Shown here piece by piece: positions 31,415 to 40,156 of a stretch of 64,000 nucleotides of DNA. Source of the DNA: Pseudomonas oryzihabitans. Lineage in GTDB: Bacteria > Pseudomonadota > Gammaproteobacteria > Pseudomonadales > Pseudomonadaceae. The notes under the pieces are model-generated. The model was not told the origin of the DNA. It ran no database searches and saw nothing but the letters and a program-made list of their open reading frames with translations. The stretch spans positions 2,446,001 to 2,510,000 of the forward strand of contig NZ_CP021645.1 of assembly GCF_006384975.1 (NCBI RefSeq), written 5' to 3'. The position numbers and the translations under genes are program-made. Position 1 is the first letter of the stretch. Each line of letters opens with the position of its first letter.

Positions 31415-31759
31415 CCAGGCAGCCAGTCACCTGGTTGCCGAGTGACAGATAGGCTGCTCGGCTACAGACAACCGTTGAGACCGGCGGCAGTCACGCTCAC
31501 CTTGAGTAGCCGGTAACGATTTGCCTGATTCACTCAAGTATCGCCTCGGTCGCTGCGACTCGATGATTCCTTGGATGCATCGAACTCAGCAAGTGCAACG
31601 TGCTGATGACACTTTTTGGAAGAGGTAGTGGCTGTCCGCTAGATTGTTACCGCGGTTTTGCGAAGCGCTTCGTTTGGATGCTAGATATCGCGATAGCCAA
31701 TGAAGCTCGTTGGGGTACGCTATTCGGACTTATATCACCACCATGCAAGGATGCATGCA
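31415..31759. other. Gene-free AT-richer stretch
   Basis: About 345 bases with no convincing coding frame and visibly lower GC than the neighbouring genes, especially 31590-31760. It would hold the promoter of the small charged protein that follows. I see no repeat or RNA structure that I can name. Confidence 0.5.
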
Positions 31760-31960
31760 ATGCCCTACCGAAGCCCCGATCTAGAGATGATGGAGCAGAA
31801 ACCCTTGCTCGAACTGGAGCGCGAGGTCGAGCGACGTCGACGCAACGTCGAGTCGAATCGCCGTTGGGTGAAGCATCAGCTCTACCGCCTTGCCAAGCAG
31901 CAAGAGGATCTGGAAACGCTGGAAGCCTTGCTCGAGCGCAAGCGAGCACTCGGTCGCTGA
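31760..31960 (+). CDS. Small charged coiled-coil protein, unknown function
   Basis: 66 residues, MPYRSPDLEMMEQKPLLELE, followed by a strongly charged helix with heptad-like Leu spacing up to ALLERKRALGR. Start at ATG 31760 is supported by AAGGA at 31747-31751, 8 bases ahead; ATGs at 31700 and 31751 have worse spacing. No domain is recognised. It lies in a low-GC pocket between a hairpin and a possible small RNA, so it may be a mobile or lineage-specific gene. Confidence 0.55.
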   Translation: MPYRSPDLEMMEQKPLLELEREVERRRRNVESNRRWVKHQLYRLAKQQEDLETLEALLERKRALGR

Positions 31961-32172
31961 CGGACCTCGCCTCGCGACCTAAAACAGATTCCGCGTGCCA
32001 CCGCTAAAGCCGCGGCATCCCTCTCGCTCTTCTTGCGGGCAAACCCCCTGTTCGATTGCCCACCTTTTCGAATCTGCGGTGCGCGGATCCCCTACTGCGA
32101 GAAGGCTCGGCCTGTGTCCTTCGCTCGGCCAGACAGCAACTGGACCGCAACTTGTCCGAAGCGTCAAAAAGA

Positions 32173-32276
32173 CTGGCACTTTGATCTCACAAGACTGAAC
32201 TTGTGGCAAAGTGCCAGGGTCTTAACGAATGCCCCCAAAGCACTTTTAGCCCGCCCTGCCCGGCGGGCTTTCTTTT
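32173..32276 (+). ncRNA. Candidate small RNA (long hairpin plus terminator)
   Basis: A stem-loop at 32173-32217: 11 perfect pairs CTGGCACTTTG/CAAAGTGCCAG, a small internal loop, then 6 pairs CACAAG/CTTGTG and an apical ACTGAA loop. It is followed by a 30-base single-stranded segment and the intrinsic terminator at 32248-32276, all on the plus strand in a gap without a supported gene (31961-32290). This is the layout of a trans-acting sRNA. No homologue is named and no clear promoter was found; transcription is an inference. Confidence 0.4.
32248..32276 (+). terminator. Intrinsic terminator
   Basis: AGCCCGCC pairs with GGCGGGCT around a 6-base loop and is followed by TTCTTTT. It is oriented on the plus strand although no plus-strand gene closely precedes it, and it lies just after the 3' end of the convergent LON-domain gene. 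The reverse direction lacks a T tract. Confidence 0.8.
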
Positions 32277-32290
32277 GCCTGGCGTTTGGC

Positions 32291-32881
32291 TCAGGCCTGA
32301 AAATCGCCTTGCAGATCGACCAGATGACGTTCGATATCGGCCAGGCGCTGGCCTTGGTCGCTCAACTCCAACCAGTCCAGCTTGAGCCCGACCTCGAACG
32401 GCAGTAGATAGGCCAACTGATAGCCCAGCGCTTGCCTATCGGCGACTTCTCCACCCATGCCCAGGCTGGCGACCATGGGATGTTGCGCCAGGGCGATGAG
32501 CAAGGCCACCAGATCGGCGTCCGTATCGCGCAAGGGCTGGGGCGCGGCCTCGGCCAGCCACTCCACCTCGCCCACCACCAGATGATCGGGCTGCTCTTCC
32601 TGGCTCAGCAGACGAAAACGACGTCCACCTTCGATGCGGATACCCAGCAGGCCATTGCTCTGCTGCTGCCAGTCGCGAATCAGCGCCTCACAGCCATAGG
32701 CACCCAGCCGATTGGGCGCCGCGCCGGTCTCCCGGCCTTCGAGGATGGTGACCACGCCAAAGCTGCTGCCCTGCTTGAGGCAGCGACCGAGCATGTCGAG
32801 GTAACGGGCTTCGAACAGCTGCAGATCTAGGCGGCAGCCGGGAAACAGGGTGGTGTTCAACGGAAACAGGGGTAGCGTCAT
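32291..32881 (-). CDS. LON substrate-binding-domain protein
   Basis: 196 residues, essentially only the N-terminal (substrate-binding) domain of Lon protease without ATPase or protease domains. Signature: LPLFPLNTTLFPGCRLDLQLFEARYLDML, then FGVVTILEGRETG and GIRIEGGRRFRLL. Stand-alone members are common and of unknown function; eukaryotic relatives include cereblon. ATG at 32879-32881 follows GGAGGTTTC, a strong RBS. The gene is downstream of the PqiC lipoprotein gene on the same strand, 107 bases apart. Confidence 0.88.
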   Translation of the reverse strand: MTLPLFPLNTTLFPGCRLDLQLFEARYLDMLGRCLKQGSSFGVVTILEGRETGAAPNRLGAYGCEALIRDWQQQSNGLLGIRIEGGRRFRLLSQEEQPDHLVVGEVEWLAEAAPQPLRDTDADLVALLIALAQHPMVASLGMGGEVADRQALGYQLAYLLPFEVGLKLDWLELSDQGQRLADIERHLVDLQGDFQA

Positions 32882-32988
32882 GAAACCTCCGAGGCCTGAT
32901 AGCCTTTTAACAGGCTCTAAGGGTCCTGCGATGGGATCACCGGACGCCACGAACATTCCCCGCGCGGCGACGCGCGGGGGCTGTCAGG

Positions 32989-33696
32989 TCAGAAGCGGTA
33001 GACCTCGGCACCGGTGCGGATGGGGACCACGGCCGGCAGGGTCGGCCGGGCCTGGGCCTCTTCCACGGGTTGCTTGGGCTCCTTGCGGGCCACGTCGCTG
33101 GAACGCCGACTGCGCTGGGCCACCTTGGTCAGATCCGTGGCGAGACGCCCGGCCAACTGTTGCAGCAACTCACTCTGCGCCCTGACTTGGGCAGCGCGAT
33201 CACCGGCATGGCGAGCCTGCACGTGGATGACCTGATTATCCAGTAGCTTGCCCTGGGCATCGCGCAGCTGCCAGCTGGCATCCAGGGTAGCGGGTGTGCG
33301 GTCACCGGCATCCAGGCGGGTCACGTTGAGTTCGAGGCGATACTGCGGCGCGAAGCCCTCCGGCTGCTCACCGACCACCACCCGGCCGCTGTTCAGGCGG
33401 CTGGCGAGCTGGCGTTGCAGCAGCTGGCGGATGTTGGCATTGAGCGGACCCGCCCAGTGATCGCCGGTAGTGGCCAGGCTACCGTCCGGCTGCCGCTCCA
33501 GCAGCACGTCGCGCTGCAGATAGTCGGCCAGCTGCAGGCTTTCGAGCCAGACCGCGAGACCGCGATCCGCACTGGCCGGTGCCTTGGCATTGCCGCCATC
33601 GAGCTGATAGTAGTGGGTGGGGCCGAGGCTGGCACAACCACCCAGGCCGGCCAGCCCAGCCACGAGCGCCAGCCTGGCGAGACACATCCGTTTCAT
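32989..33696 (-). CDS. PqiC/YmbA-family lipoprotein (ABC-type transport auxiliary)
   Basis: 235 residues with lipobox LGGC (lipid Cys21). The domain matches the PqiC/YmbA family: THYYQLDGG, LQLADYLQRDVLLERQPDGSLATTGDHWAGPLNANIRQLLQRQLAS and VVVGEQPEGFAPQYRLELNVTRLD. PqiC partners with PqiA and the MCE tunnel PqiB in outer-membrane lipid transport. No MCE or PqiA gene is present in this window, so the lipoprotein is an orphan here. The C-terminal tail (about 190-235) is Pro/Arg-rich and looks disordered. Confidence 0.85.
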   Translation of the reverse strand: MKRMCLARLALVAGLAGLGGCASLGPTHYYQLDGGNAKAPASADRGLAVWLESLQLADYLQRDVLLERQPDGSLATTGDHWAGPLNANIRQLLQRQLASRLNSGRVVVGEQPEGFAPQYRLELNVTRLDAGDRTPATLDASWQLRDAQGKLLDNQVIHVQARHAGDRAAQVRAQSELLQQLAGRLATDLTKVAQRSRRSSDVARKEPKQPVEEAQARPTLPAVVPIRTGAEVYRF

Positions 33697-33781
33697 CGAG
33701 GCTCTCTCTCGACGGGCACCGAGGCCCGGCGAGTCCTGGTCGAAAAAATCGGGCCTATGCTAGCGGCTGGCCGCAGGCGGC

Positions 33782-36034
33782 TCAAGTTTCCACCTGCAGC
33801 GAGTCCACCCGCTGGAAGCCACGCGGCAGCTTGTTGCCTCGCCGGCCGCGCTCGGCGCGGTAGTGCTCCAGGTCACTGCCCTTGAGGGTATAGGGCCGCT
33901 TGCCGGCCTGCAGGGTCAAGGAGGCGCCCGCCGGGACCACGGCCAGGTCGACCACGTATTCCTCGCGCTTGGCGACCCGCTCGCCGGGGATGGAGATCAG
34001 CTTGTTGCCCTTGCCCTTGGCCAGCTGCGGCAGCTCGCCGATGGCGAACACCAGCAGGCGACCCTCGTTGGTGACCACCGCGATGGAACTGTCCTCCAGG
34101 GAGGCTACCGGCTTGGGCGGCAGCACCTTGGCGCCGTTGGGCAGGCTGATCAGCGCCTTACCGGCCTTGTTCTTGGCCTGCAGATCCTCGCCCTTGACCA
34201 CGAAGCCGTAACCGGCGTCCGAGGCCAGCACATAGAGGCCGTTGTCGTCCGGCAGGAGCAGGCATTCGAAGCTGGCGCCCGGCGGCGGCGTCAGGCGGCC
34301 GGTGAGCGGCTCGCCCTGCCCCCGCGCCGATGGCAGCGAGTGGGCCGCCACCGAATAGCTGCGCCCGGTGGAGTCGATGAACACGGCGAACTGGTTGGAA
34401 CGGCCCAGGGCCGCCGCCTTGAAGCCGTCGCCGGCCTTGTAGGACAGTCCGGTCGCATCGACGTCGTGACCCTTGGCCTGGCGGACCCAGCCCTTCTCGG
34501 AGAGCACCACGGTCACCGGTTCGGTGGGCATCAGTTCGGTTTCCGACAGGGCCTTGGCTTCGGCACGCTCGACGATGGGCGAGCGACGGTCGTCGCCATA
34601 GGTCTCGGCGTCCTTGATCAGCTCGTCGCGGACCAGGTTGCGCAGCTTCTTGTCGCTGCCCAGCAGGGTCTGCAGGCGCTTCTGCTCCTTGAGCAGCTCG
34701 GCCTGTTCGCCGCGGATCTTCATCTCTTCCAGCCGCGCCAGCTGGCGCAGGCGGGTTTCCAGGATGTAGTCGGCCTGTTCCTCGGAGAGTTCGAAGCGGG
34801 CCATCAGCGCCTGCTTGGGATGCTCCTCGGTACGGATGATGTGGATCACCTCGTCCAGGTTGAGGAAGGCGATCAGCAGGCCATCCAGCAGGTGCAGGCG
34901 GCGCTCGACCTTATCCAGGCGGAATTGCAGGCGGCGGCGCACCGTGCCGATGCGATAGATCAGCCACTCCTGGAGGATCTGCCGGAGGTCCTTGACCTGG
35001 GGCTTGCCGTCCAGGCCGATGACGTTGAGGTTGACCCGGTAGCTGGATTCGAGATCGGTGGTGGCGAACAGGTGCTGCATCAGCTCGTCGGCATCGATGC
35101 GGTTGGAGCGCGGCACGATGACGATGCGGGTCGGGTTCTCGTGGTCCGACTCGTCGCGCAGGTCGGCCACCAGGGGCAGCTTCTTGGCCTGCATCTGGGC
35201 AGCGATCTGCTCCAATACCTTGGAGCCAGAAACCTGGTGCGGCAGCGCGGTGATGACCACGTCGCCGTCCTCGCGGCGATAGACGGCGCGCATGCGCACC
35301 GAACCGCGGCCGGTCTCGTAGATCTTGCGCAGGTCGGCGCGCGGCGTGACGATCTCGGCCTCGGTGGGGAAGTCCGGTCCGGGCACGTGTTCGAGCAGCT
35401 CGGGAATGCCGGCGATGGGATCGTCCAGCAGGCGCACGCAGGCGGCCGCCACCTCGCGCAGGTTGTGCGGCGGGATGTCGGTGGCCATGCCCACGGCGAT
35501 GCCGGTGGTGCCGTTGAGCAGCAGGTTGGGCAGCCGTGCCGGCAGTACCGCCGGCTCGTTCAGGGTACCGTCGAAGTTGGGTACCCAGTCCACGGTGCCC
35601 TGCCCCAGTTCGCTGAGCAGCACCTCGGAATAGCGCGACAGCCGCGCCTCGGTATAACGCATGGCGGCGAAGGACTTGGGATCGTCCGGGGCGCCCCAGT
35701 TGCCCTGACCATCCACCAGCGGATAGCGGTAGGAGAACGGCTGGGCCATGAGCACCATGGCTTCGTAGCAGGCCGAGTCGCCGTGGGGGTGGTATTTACC
35801 GAGGACGTCACCGACGGTCCGCGCGGACTTCTTGTGCTTGGCGTCGGCGTCCAGGCCCAGTTCGCTCATGGCGTAGACGATACGCCGCTGGACCGGCTTG
35901 AGGCCGTCGCCGATATGCGGCAGGGCGCGGTCCATGATCACGTACATGGAGTAGTTCAGGTACGCCTGCTCGGTGAAGTCGGCCAGCGAGCGGCGTTCGA
36001 CGCCGTCCAGGCTCAGGTCGAGGGGTGCACTCAT
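33782..36034 (-). CDS. parC: DNA topoisomerase IV subunit A
   Basis: A 750-residue type II topoisomerase subunit that, with ParE, decatenates daughter chromosomes. The breakage-reunion domain has the active Tyr in [12 protein letters not shown] (about Tyr127). The quinolone-resistance region reads [12 protein letters not shown]; Ser87 and Glu91 are the wild-type (susceptible) residues. The C-terminal beta-pinwheel region follows from about residue 490. The upstream gene parE is separated by a palindromic repeat, and a PqiC gene follows. Length and motifs are normal. Confidence 0.98.
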   Translation of the reverse strand: MSAPLDLSLDGVERRSLADFTEQAYLNYSMYVIMDRALPHIGDGLKPVQRRIVYAMSELGLDADAKHKKSARTVGDVLGKYHPHGDSACYEAMVLMAQPFSYRYPLVDGQGNWGAPDDPKSFAAMRYTEARLSRYSEVLLSELGQGTVDWVPNFDGTLNEPAVLPARLPNLLLNGTTGIAVGMATDIPPHNLREVAAACVRLLDDPIAGIPELLEHVPGPDFPTEAEIVTPRADLRKIYETGRGSVRMRAVYRREDGDVVITALPHQVSGSKVLEQIAAQMQAKKLPLVADLRDESDHENPTRIVIVPRSNRIDADELMQHLFATTDLESSYRVNLNVIGLDGKPQVKDLRQILQEWLIYRIGTVRRRLQFRLDKVERRLHLLDGLLIAFLNLDEVIHIIRTEEHPKQALMARFELSEEQADYILETRLRQLARLEEMKIRGEQAELLKEQKRLQTLLGSDKKLRNLVRDELIKDAETYGDDRRSPIVERAEAKALSETELMPTEPVTVVLSEKGWVRQAKGHDVDATGLSYKAGDGFKAAALGRSNQFAVFIDSTGRSYSVAAHSLPSARGQGEPLTGRLTPPPGASFECLLLPDDNGLYVLASDAGYGFVVKGEDLQAKNKAGKALISLPNGAKVLPPKPVASLEDSSIAVVTNEGRLLVFAIGELPQLAKGKGNKLISIPGERVAKREEYVVDLAVVPAGASLTLQAGKRPYTLKGSDLEHYRAERGRRGNKLPRGFQRVDSLQVET

Positions 36035-36076
36035 GGGAATCCTTTGGTGTTACGTCGGTAATCGGGGTGCCTTGCC

Positions 36077-36135
36077 TTATCGCGGCCATGGGCCGCTCCT
36101 ACAGAGACCGTAGGAGCGGCCCATGGCCGCGATAA
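36077..36135. repeat. REPIN-like perfect palindrome between parE and parC
   Basis: Two 26-base arms (36077-36102 and 36110-36135) are perfect reverse complements around a 7-base spacer. The arms end in GTAGGAGCGGCC, a motif typical of Pseudomonas repetitive extragenic palindromes. It fills most of the gap between parE and parC and could form a very stable RNA hairpin between them. Partial copies of the motif are at about 21850-21870 and 38667-38683. Confidence 0.85.
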
Positions 36136-36154
36136 ATACGGCCAGGTCGGGATT

Positions 36155-38053
36155 TCAGATCAGCACTTCCGCGCGGTCGCCCTTGGATTCCAGCCAGCTC
36201 TTGCGGTCGCCGGATCTCTTCTTGGCCAGCAGCATGTCCATCATCTCGAGGGTGCCGGGCACGTCCTCCAGGGTCAGCTGCACCAGGCGCCGGGTGTTGG
36301 GGTCCATGGTGGTCTCGCGCAGCTGCAGCGGATTCATCTCGCCGAGGCCCTTGAAGCGGGTGACCTGGGGCTTGCCGCGCTTCTTCTCCGCCGCCAGGCG
36401 ATCGAGGATGCCATCGCGCTCGGCTTCGTCGAGGGCGTAGTGGACTTCCTTGCCGAGGTCGATGCGGTACAGCGGCGGCATGGCTACATAGACGTGGCCG
36501 GCATCCACCAGCGGACGGAAGTGCTGCACGAACAGGGCGCACAGCAGGGTTGCGATGTGCAGGCCGTCGGAGTCGGCGTCGGCGAGGATGCAGATCTTGC
36601 CGTATCTCAGGCCGCTCAGGTCGGCGCTGCCCGGATCGATGCCGATGGCCACGGCGATGTCGTGCACCTCCTGGCTGCCCAGCACCTCGCTGCCGTCCAC
36701 TTCCCAGGTATTCAGGATCTTGCCGCGTAGCGGCATGATGGCCTGGAATTCCTTGCTACGCGCCTGCTTGGCGCTGCCGCCGGCGGAGTCACCCTCCACC
36801 AGGAACAGCTCGGATCTCATCGGGTCCTGGCCGGCGCAATCGGCCAGCTTGCCGGGCAGTGCCGGGCCCTGGGTGATCTTCTTGCGCTCGACCTTCTTGC
36901 CCGCCTTGAGGCGGCGGCCGGCATTGTTGATGGCCAGCTCGGCGATCTGCTGACCCAGCTCCGGATGGGCATTGAGCCAGAGGCTGAAGGCGTCCTTGAC
37001 CACCCCGGCGACGAAGGCGGCCGCCTCGCGGGAGGACAGCCGCTCCTTGGTCTGGCCGGAGAATTGCGGCTCCTGCATCTTCATCGAGAGGACGAAGGCG
37101 ATGCGCTCCCAGACGTCTTCCGGGGCCAGCTTGAGGCCGCGCGGCAAGAGGTTGCGGAATTCGCAGAATTCGCGGATGGCATCCAGCAGGCCCTGGCGCA
37201 GGCCGTTCACATGGGTGCCGCCCTGGGCGGTGGGAATCAGGTTGACGTAGCTTTCCTGCACCGACTCGCCGCCCTCGGGCAGCCAGAACAGCGCCCAGTC
37301 CACCGCTTCCCGGGCAGACGCCAGGCTGCCGTGGAAGGGCGCTTCGGGCAGCCGCAGGGCGTCGCCCACGGTGTCCACCAGGTAGGATCTCAGGCCGTCT
37401 TCGTAATGCCATTCGATACGCTCGCCGCTGGCTTCGTCGTGGAAGCTCACGGCGAGGCCCGGGCAGAGCACCGCCTTGGCCTTGAGCACGTGCTTCAGGC
37501 GACTGACGGAAAACTTGGGCGAATCGAAGTACTTGGGGTCCGGCCAGAAATGCACGCTGGTGCCGGTATTGCGCTTGCCGACGCTGCCGACCACCGCCAG
37601 TTCGCTGGCCTTGAAGCCGTCGGCGAAGGCCATGGCGTATTCGTTGCCGTCGCGCTTGACGCGCACCTCGACCCGGGTCGACAGGGCATTCACCACCGAG
37701 ATGCCCACGCCGTGCAGGCCGCCGGAGAACTGGTAATTCTTGTTGGAGAACTTGCCGCCGGCGTGCAGCTTGGTGAGGATCAGCTCGACGCCGGAGACGC
37801 CCTCTTCCGGGTGAATGTCCACCGGCATGCCGCGGCCATCGTCGATCACTTCGAGGGAGTTGTCGGCGTGCAGGATCACCTGCACCGCGCGGGCATGGCC
37901 GGCCAGGGCCTCGTCCACGCTGTTGTCGATGACTTCCTGGGCCAGGTGGTTGGGCCGCGAGGTGTCGGTGTACATGCCGGGGCGCTTGCGCACCGGGTCG
38001 AGTCCGGAGAGGACTTCGATGGCGTCGGCGTTGTAGGCGTTTTGCGTGGCCAT
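36155..38053 (-). CDS. parE: DNA topoisomerase IV subunit B
   Basis: A 632-residue ATPase subunit of topoisomerase IV. The GHKL ATP site is seen in DNSVDEALAGHA (Glu catalytic), DDGRGMPVDIHPEEGVSGVELILTKLHAGGKF and GLHGVGISVVNAL. The TOPRIM part has SELFLVEGDSAGGSAKQARSK, PLRGKILNTWEVDG and ADADSDGLHI. The ATG at 38053 gives MATQNAYNADAIEVLSGLDPVRKRPGMY; the longer frame upstream is antisense-like sequence over the yqiA gene. It is 8 bases after the yqiA stop, so probably co-transcribed from the cpdA side. Confidence 0.98.
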   Translation of the reverse strand: MATQNAYNADAIEVLSGLDPVRKRPGMYTDTSRPNHLAQEVIDNSVDEALAGHARAVQVILHADNSLEVIDDGRGMPVDIHPEEGVSGVELILTKLHAGGKFSNKNYQFSGGLHGVGISVVNALSTRVEVRVKRDGNEYAMAFADGFKASELAVVGSVGKRNTGTSVHFWPDPKYFDSPKFSVSRLKHVLKAKAVLCPGLAVSFHDEASGERIEWHYEDGLRSYLVDTVGDALRLPEAPFHGSLASAREAVDWALFWLPEGGESVQESYVNLIPTAQGGTHVNGLRQGLLDAIREFCEFRNLLPRGLKLAPEDVWERIAFVLSMKMQEPQFSGQTKERLSSREAAAFVAGVVKDAFSLWLNAHPELGQQIAELAINNAGRRLKAGKKVERKKITQGPALPGKLADCAGQDPMRSELFLVEGDSAGGSAKQARSKEFQAIMPLRGKILNTWEVDGSEVLGSQEVHDIAVAIGIDPGSADLSGLRYGKICILADADSDGLHIATLLCALFVQHFRPLVDAGHVYVAMPPLYRIDLGKEVHYALDEAERDGILDRLAAEKKRGKPQVTRFKGLGEMNPLQLRETTMDPNTRRLVQLTLEDVPGTLEMMDMLLAKKRSGDRKSWLESKGDRAEVLI

Positions 38054-38060
38054 GGGGTCT

Positions 38061-38669
38061 CTATTCGAAGGTGTTGAAATCCAGCTCGCGCCAGAGCGCC
38101 GGGTCGAAGCCGGCCAGCTCCAGCAGCAACGGCAGCTGGCGATGGAAGCCCTGGAAGCCATGGTCGCCGCCCTGCTCGATGCGCAGGGTACAGGCACCGT
38201 AGTAGCGTTCGGCATCCCGGTAATCGAGGGTCTCGTCGCCGGTCTGCAGCCAGACGTGGATGCGCTCGGGGTCCGCCGGTGCCGCGACTTCCAGTGCCCG
38301 CAAGGCCTCGACGTGGGCCTCGGTCAGGGTCCAGGTCTCGCCGCTGTAGTGGTTGCGCTGGGGGCCCAGGTAATGCTCCATGAAGCGCCAGGGGCGCACC
38401 GCCGGGTTGATCAGCACGGCCTTGAGCCCGTGGCGCTCGGCGAGGACGGTGGCATAGTAGCCGCCCAGGGAGCTGCCGACCAGCAAGGGCGCGTCCAGCG
38501 CGGCCAGCTCGCGCTCCAGCAGCGCGCAGGCGGCGCCGGCATCGTTGGGCAGCGCCGGCGCGCGCAGCCAGTCTGCCAGGCCGAGGTGGCTCATGCAGGC
38601 GGTGAGCTGGCGCGCCTTGAAGGAAGCGGGAGAACTGTTGAAGCCATGGATGTAGAGGATCGACGGCAT
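38061..38669 (-). CDS. yqiA: YqiA/YcfP-type alpha-beta hydrolase
   Basis: A 202-residue esterase of the UPF0227 family. It has ILYIHGFNSSPASFKARQL at the start, the nucleophile elbow LVGSSLGGYYATVLAER (Ser in GSSLGG), a late Asp in LQTGDETLDYRDAE and the His in EQGGDHGFQGF. The E. coli relative hydrolyses short acyl esters; its physiological role is unknown. The start ATG at 38667-38669 has the RBS AGGAG, which itself lies within a partial REP-type motif (GTAGGAGCGGCCCG). It sits between cpdA and parE as in other pseudomonads and E. coli. Confidence 0.92.
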   Translation of the reverse strand: MPSILYIHGFNSSPASFKARQLTACMSHLGLADWLRAPALPNDAGAACALLERELAALDAPLLVGSSLGGYYATVLAERHGLKAVLINPAVRPWRFMEHYLGPQRNHYSGETWTLTEAHVEALRALEVAAPADPERIHVWLQTGDETLDYRDAERYYGACTLRIEQGGDHGFQGFHRQLPLLLELAGFDPALWRELDFNTFE

Positions 38670-38754
38670 CGGGCCGCTCCTACTGGATAAAAAAACAGGT
38701 ATAGGGTAACCCGTTTCGACCCCCGTCACCAAGGTCGACGACCGGCGTACAGCC

Positions 38755-39561
38755 TCAGTAGCCTGCCGCCTCGTGGTCCACGGTGAACTCATGCTGTTGC
38801 AGTCGCGAGACACCGGTTTCCAGTTCACCATCGGGCAGCAGCCGCAGCCAGCGATAACCGGGAGCCTGGTCGCCCGCCTTGAAGTCCTGGCTGCCCGGCT
38901 CGAATTGCAAGCCCGTGGAAGGCGACGCCAGCAGGCGCACGCCGTTGCGCACCTGATCGAATTCCTGGTGGATATGCCCCCAGAGCACCACCTTGACCTG
39001 GGGATGGCGATCCAGCACGGCGAACAGCTCGTCCGGACGATGCAGACCGAGGGGCTCCATCCAGTCGCAGCCCACCGGCACCGGATGGTGGTGCAGGCAG
39101 ATCAGCGCTGGCCGTTCGGGCGCGGCGCTCAGGGCCTGGTCCAGGGCCTCGAGCTGGGTCTGCTCCAACTCGCCGAACACGCAGCCGCGCACGGTGCTGT
39201 CGAGCAGGATCAGGCGCCAGGCCCCCAGGTCGGTGACCATCTCGAGGAAATCGCGATTGCCACAGGCCTTGGCCATGGGCGCGTTCTCGTCATGGTTGCC
39301 CGCCAGCCAGCGCATGGGGGCCGCGAGGGGGCCGGTCAGTTCGCAGAATCTTTGGTAGGAGGCGACCGAGCCATCCTGGGAGAGGTCACCGCTGGCCAGC
39401 AACAGATCGATGCGTGGCTGCTCCGCCACCACCTGAGCCACGACCTGCCGCAGACTGGCGGCGGTATCGATACCCAACAACTTGCCATCGGCACGGGCGA
39501 ACAGATGACTGTCGGTCAACTGGACGACGAGGGGAGCGTTGACACTATCCGGCAGACTCAC
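38755..39561 (-). CDS. cpdA: 3',5'-cyclic-AMP phosphodiesterase CpdA
   Basis: A 268-residue metallophosphoesterase that hydrolyses cAMP to AMP and so sets the level sensed by Crp/Vfr. The metal ligands are visible in order: QLTDSHLF (Asp17, His19), ASGDLSQDG, LAGNHDEN, LICLHHHPVPVG and VLWGHIHQEFDQ. Full family length. Gene order cpdA-yqiA-parE is conserved in gammaproteobacteria. In P. aeruginosa cpdA is controlled by Vfr; no clear Vfr site was searched successfully here. Confidence 0.95.
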   Translation of the reverse strand: MSLPDSVNAPLVVQLTDSHLFARADGKLLGIDTAASLRQVVAQVVAEQPRIDLLLASGDLSQDGSVASYQRFCELTGPLAAPMRWLAGNHDENAPMAKACGNRDFLEMVTDLGAWRLILLDSTVRGCVFGELEQTQLEALDQALSAAPERPALICLHHHPVPVGCDWMEPLGLHRPDELFAVLDRHPQVKVVLWGHIHQEFDQVRNGVRLLASPSTGLQFEPGSQDFKAGDQAPGYRWLRLLPDGELETGVSRLQQHEFTVDHEAAGY

Positions 39562-39700
39562 CGAAGCCTCCTAGGCATAAGGGAACAACGAGCGCAGGCA
39601 GGGTGCAGAAAAGTTCCCGGGAACTTGCGTGCACAGTTCACATTTTCGCAGCTTGATTATCGCGACGGAAGATGCGCCTGTCAGCGTTGCGCTGTGGTGC

Positions 39701-40156
39701 TCACCGTTGCAGGATCGGCTCGGCCTCGTGGCCACAGGCGAGGCAGTGGCTCAGCCACTCGCCAAGGAACAAATTAAGCTGACTTTTTTCGTCCGGCTGA
39801 TGCATCGCCTGGTTCGGATAGGGATAGCGTCCGAGCAGGTGGCGAGAGTTGCCCGCCGAGACCACTTCCGCCATGCGCGCATCGTGGTACACCCGGACTT
39901 CGAGTTCCGGTACCGGCAGCCAGGGTAGCCCCAGTTCCTGGCGGACCCGCAGCGCCGTCGTGTAGGGACAGGCTTCGGTGACTTCGAGCGCGAGCACCCC
40001 CAGCGGGCGCTCGCCTTGTGACAGCATGACGCGACGCGAAACCATGGCTTCGCGCATCTTGGGCAGAAGCCGCATCAGCCGCACGTAGTTGGCCTCGCAC
40101 GCGGCCTGCAGGCCCGGCAGGTCAACTCGATAGCGATCTCGCAGTTTCAGCCCCAT
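39701..40156 (-). CDS. DUF1249 family protein
   Basis: A 151-residue conserved protein of unknown function (DUF1249, YqiB in E. coli). Family blocks are DLPGLQAACEANYVRLMRLLP, LEVTEACPYTTALRVRQ, LEVRVYHDARMAEVVSAG and RYPYPNQAMHQPDEKSQLNLFLGEWLSHCL. The start ATG at 40154-40156 is preceded by AAGAGGG and lies inside the end of nudF (10-base overlap), so it is translationally coupled to nudF. The E. coli order nudF-yqiB-cpdA-yqiA-parE is preserved here. A 139-base gap with no visible signal precedes cpdA. Confidence 0.9.
   Translation of the reverse strand: MGLKLRDRYRVDLPGLQAACEANYVRLMRLLPKMREAMVSRRVMLSQGERPLGVLALEVTEACPYTTALRVRQELGLPWLPVPELEVRVYHDARMAEVVSAGNSRHLLGRYPYPNQAMHQPDEKSQLNLFLGEWLSHCLACGHEAEPILQR

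Noticed and set aside
31979..32209. Minus-strand open frame of 76 codons
   Set aside because: No RBS, no recognisable domain, and it overlaps the structured noncoding block on the other strand.
32173..32217. Retron msd-like hairpin
   Set aside because: The long hairpin resembles an msd stem, but there is no reverse transcriptase gene or msr-like priming guanosine region nearby.
32033..32407. Plus-strand open frame of 124 codons
   Set aside because: It crosses the hairpin and terminator and runs antisense into the LON-domain gene; it shows no domain and is probably not coding.
34801..35851. Quinolone-resistance mutation in parC
   Set aside because: Ser87 and Glu91 are the wild-type residues, so no such mutation is seen.
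33863..36061. 732-codon plus-strand open frame opposite parC
   Set aside because: Shadow of parC with biased composition and no family match.
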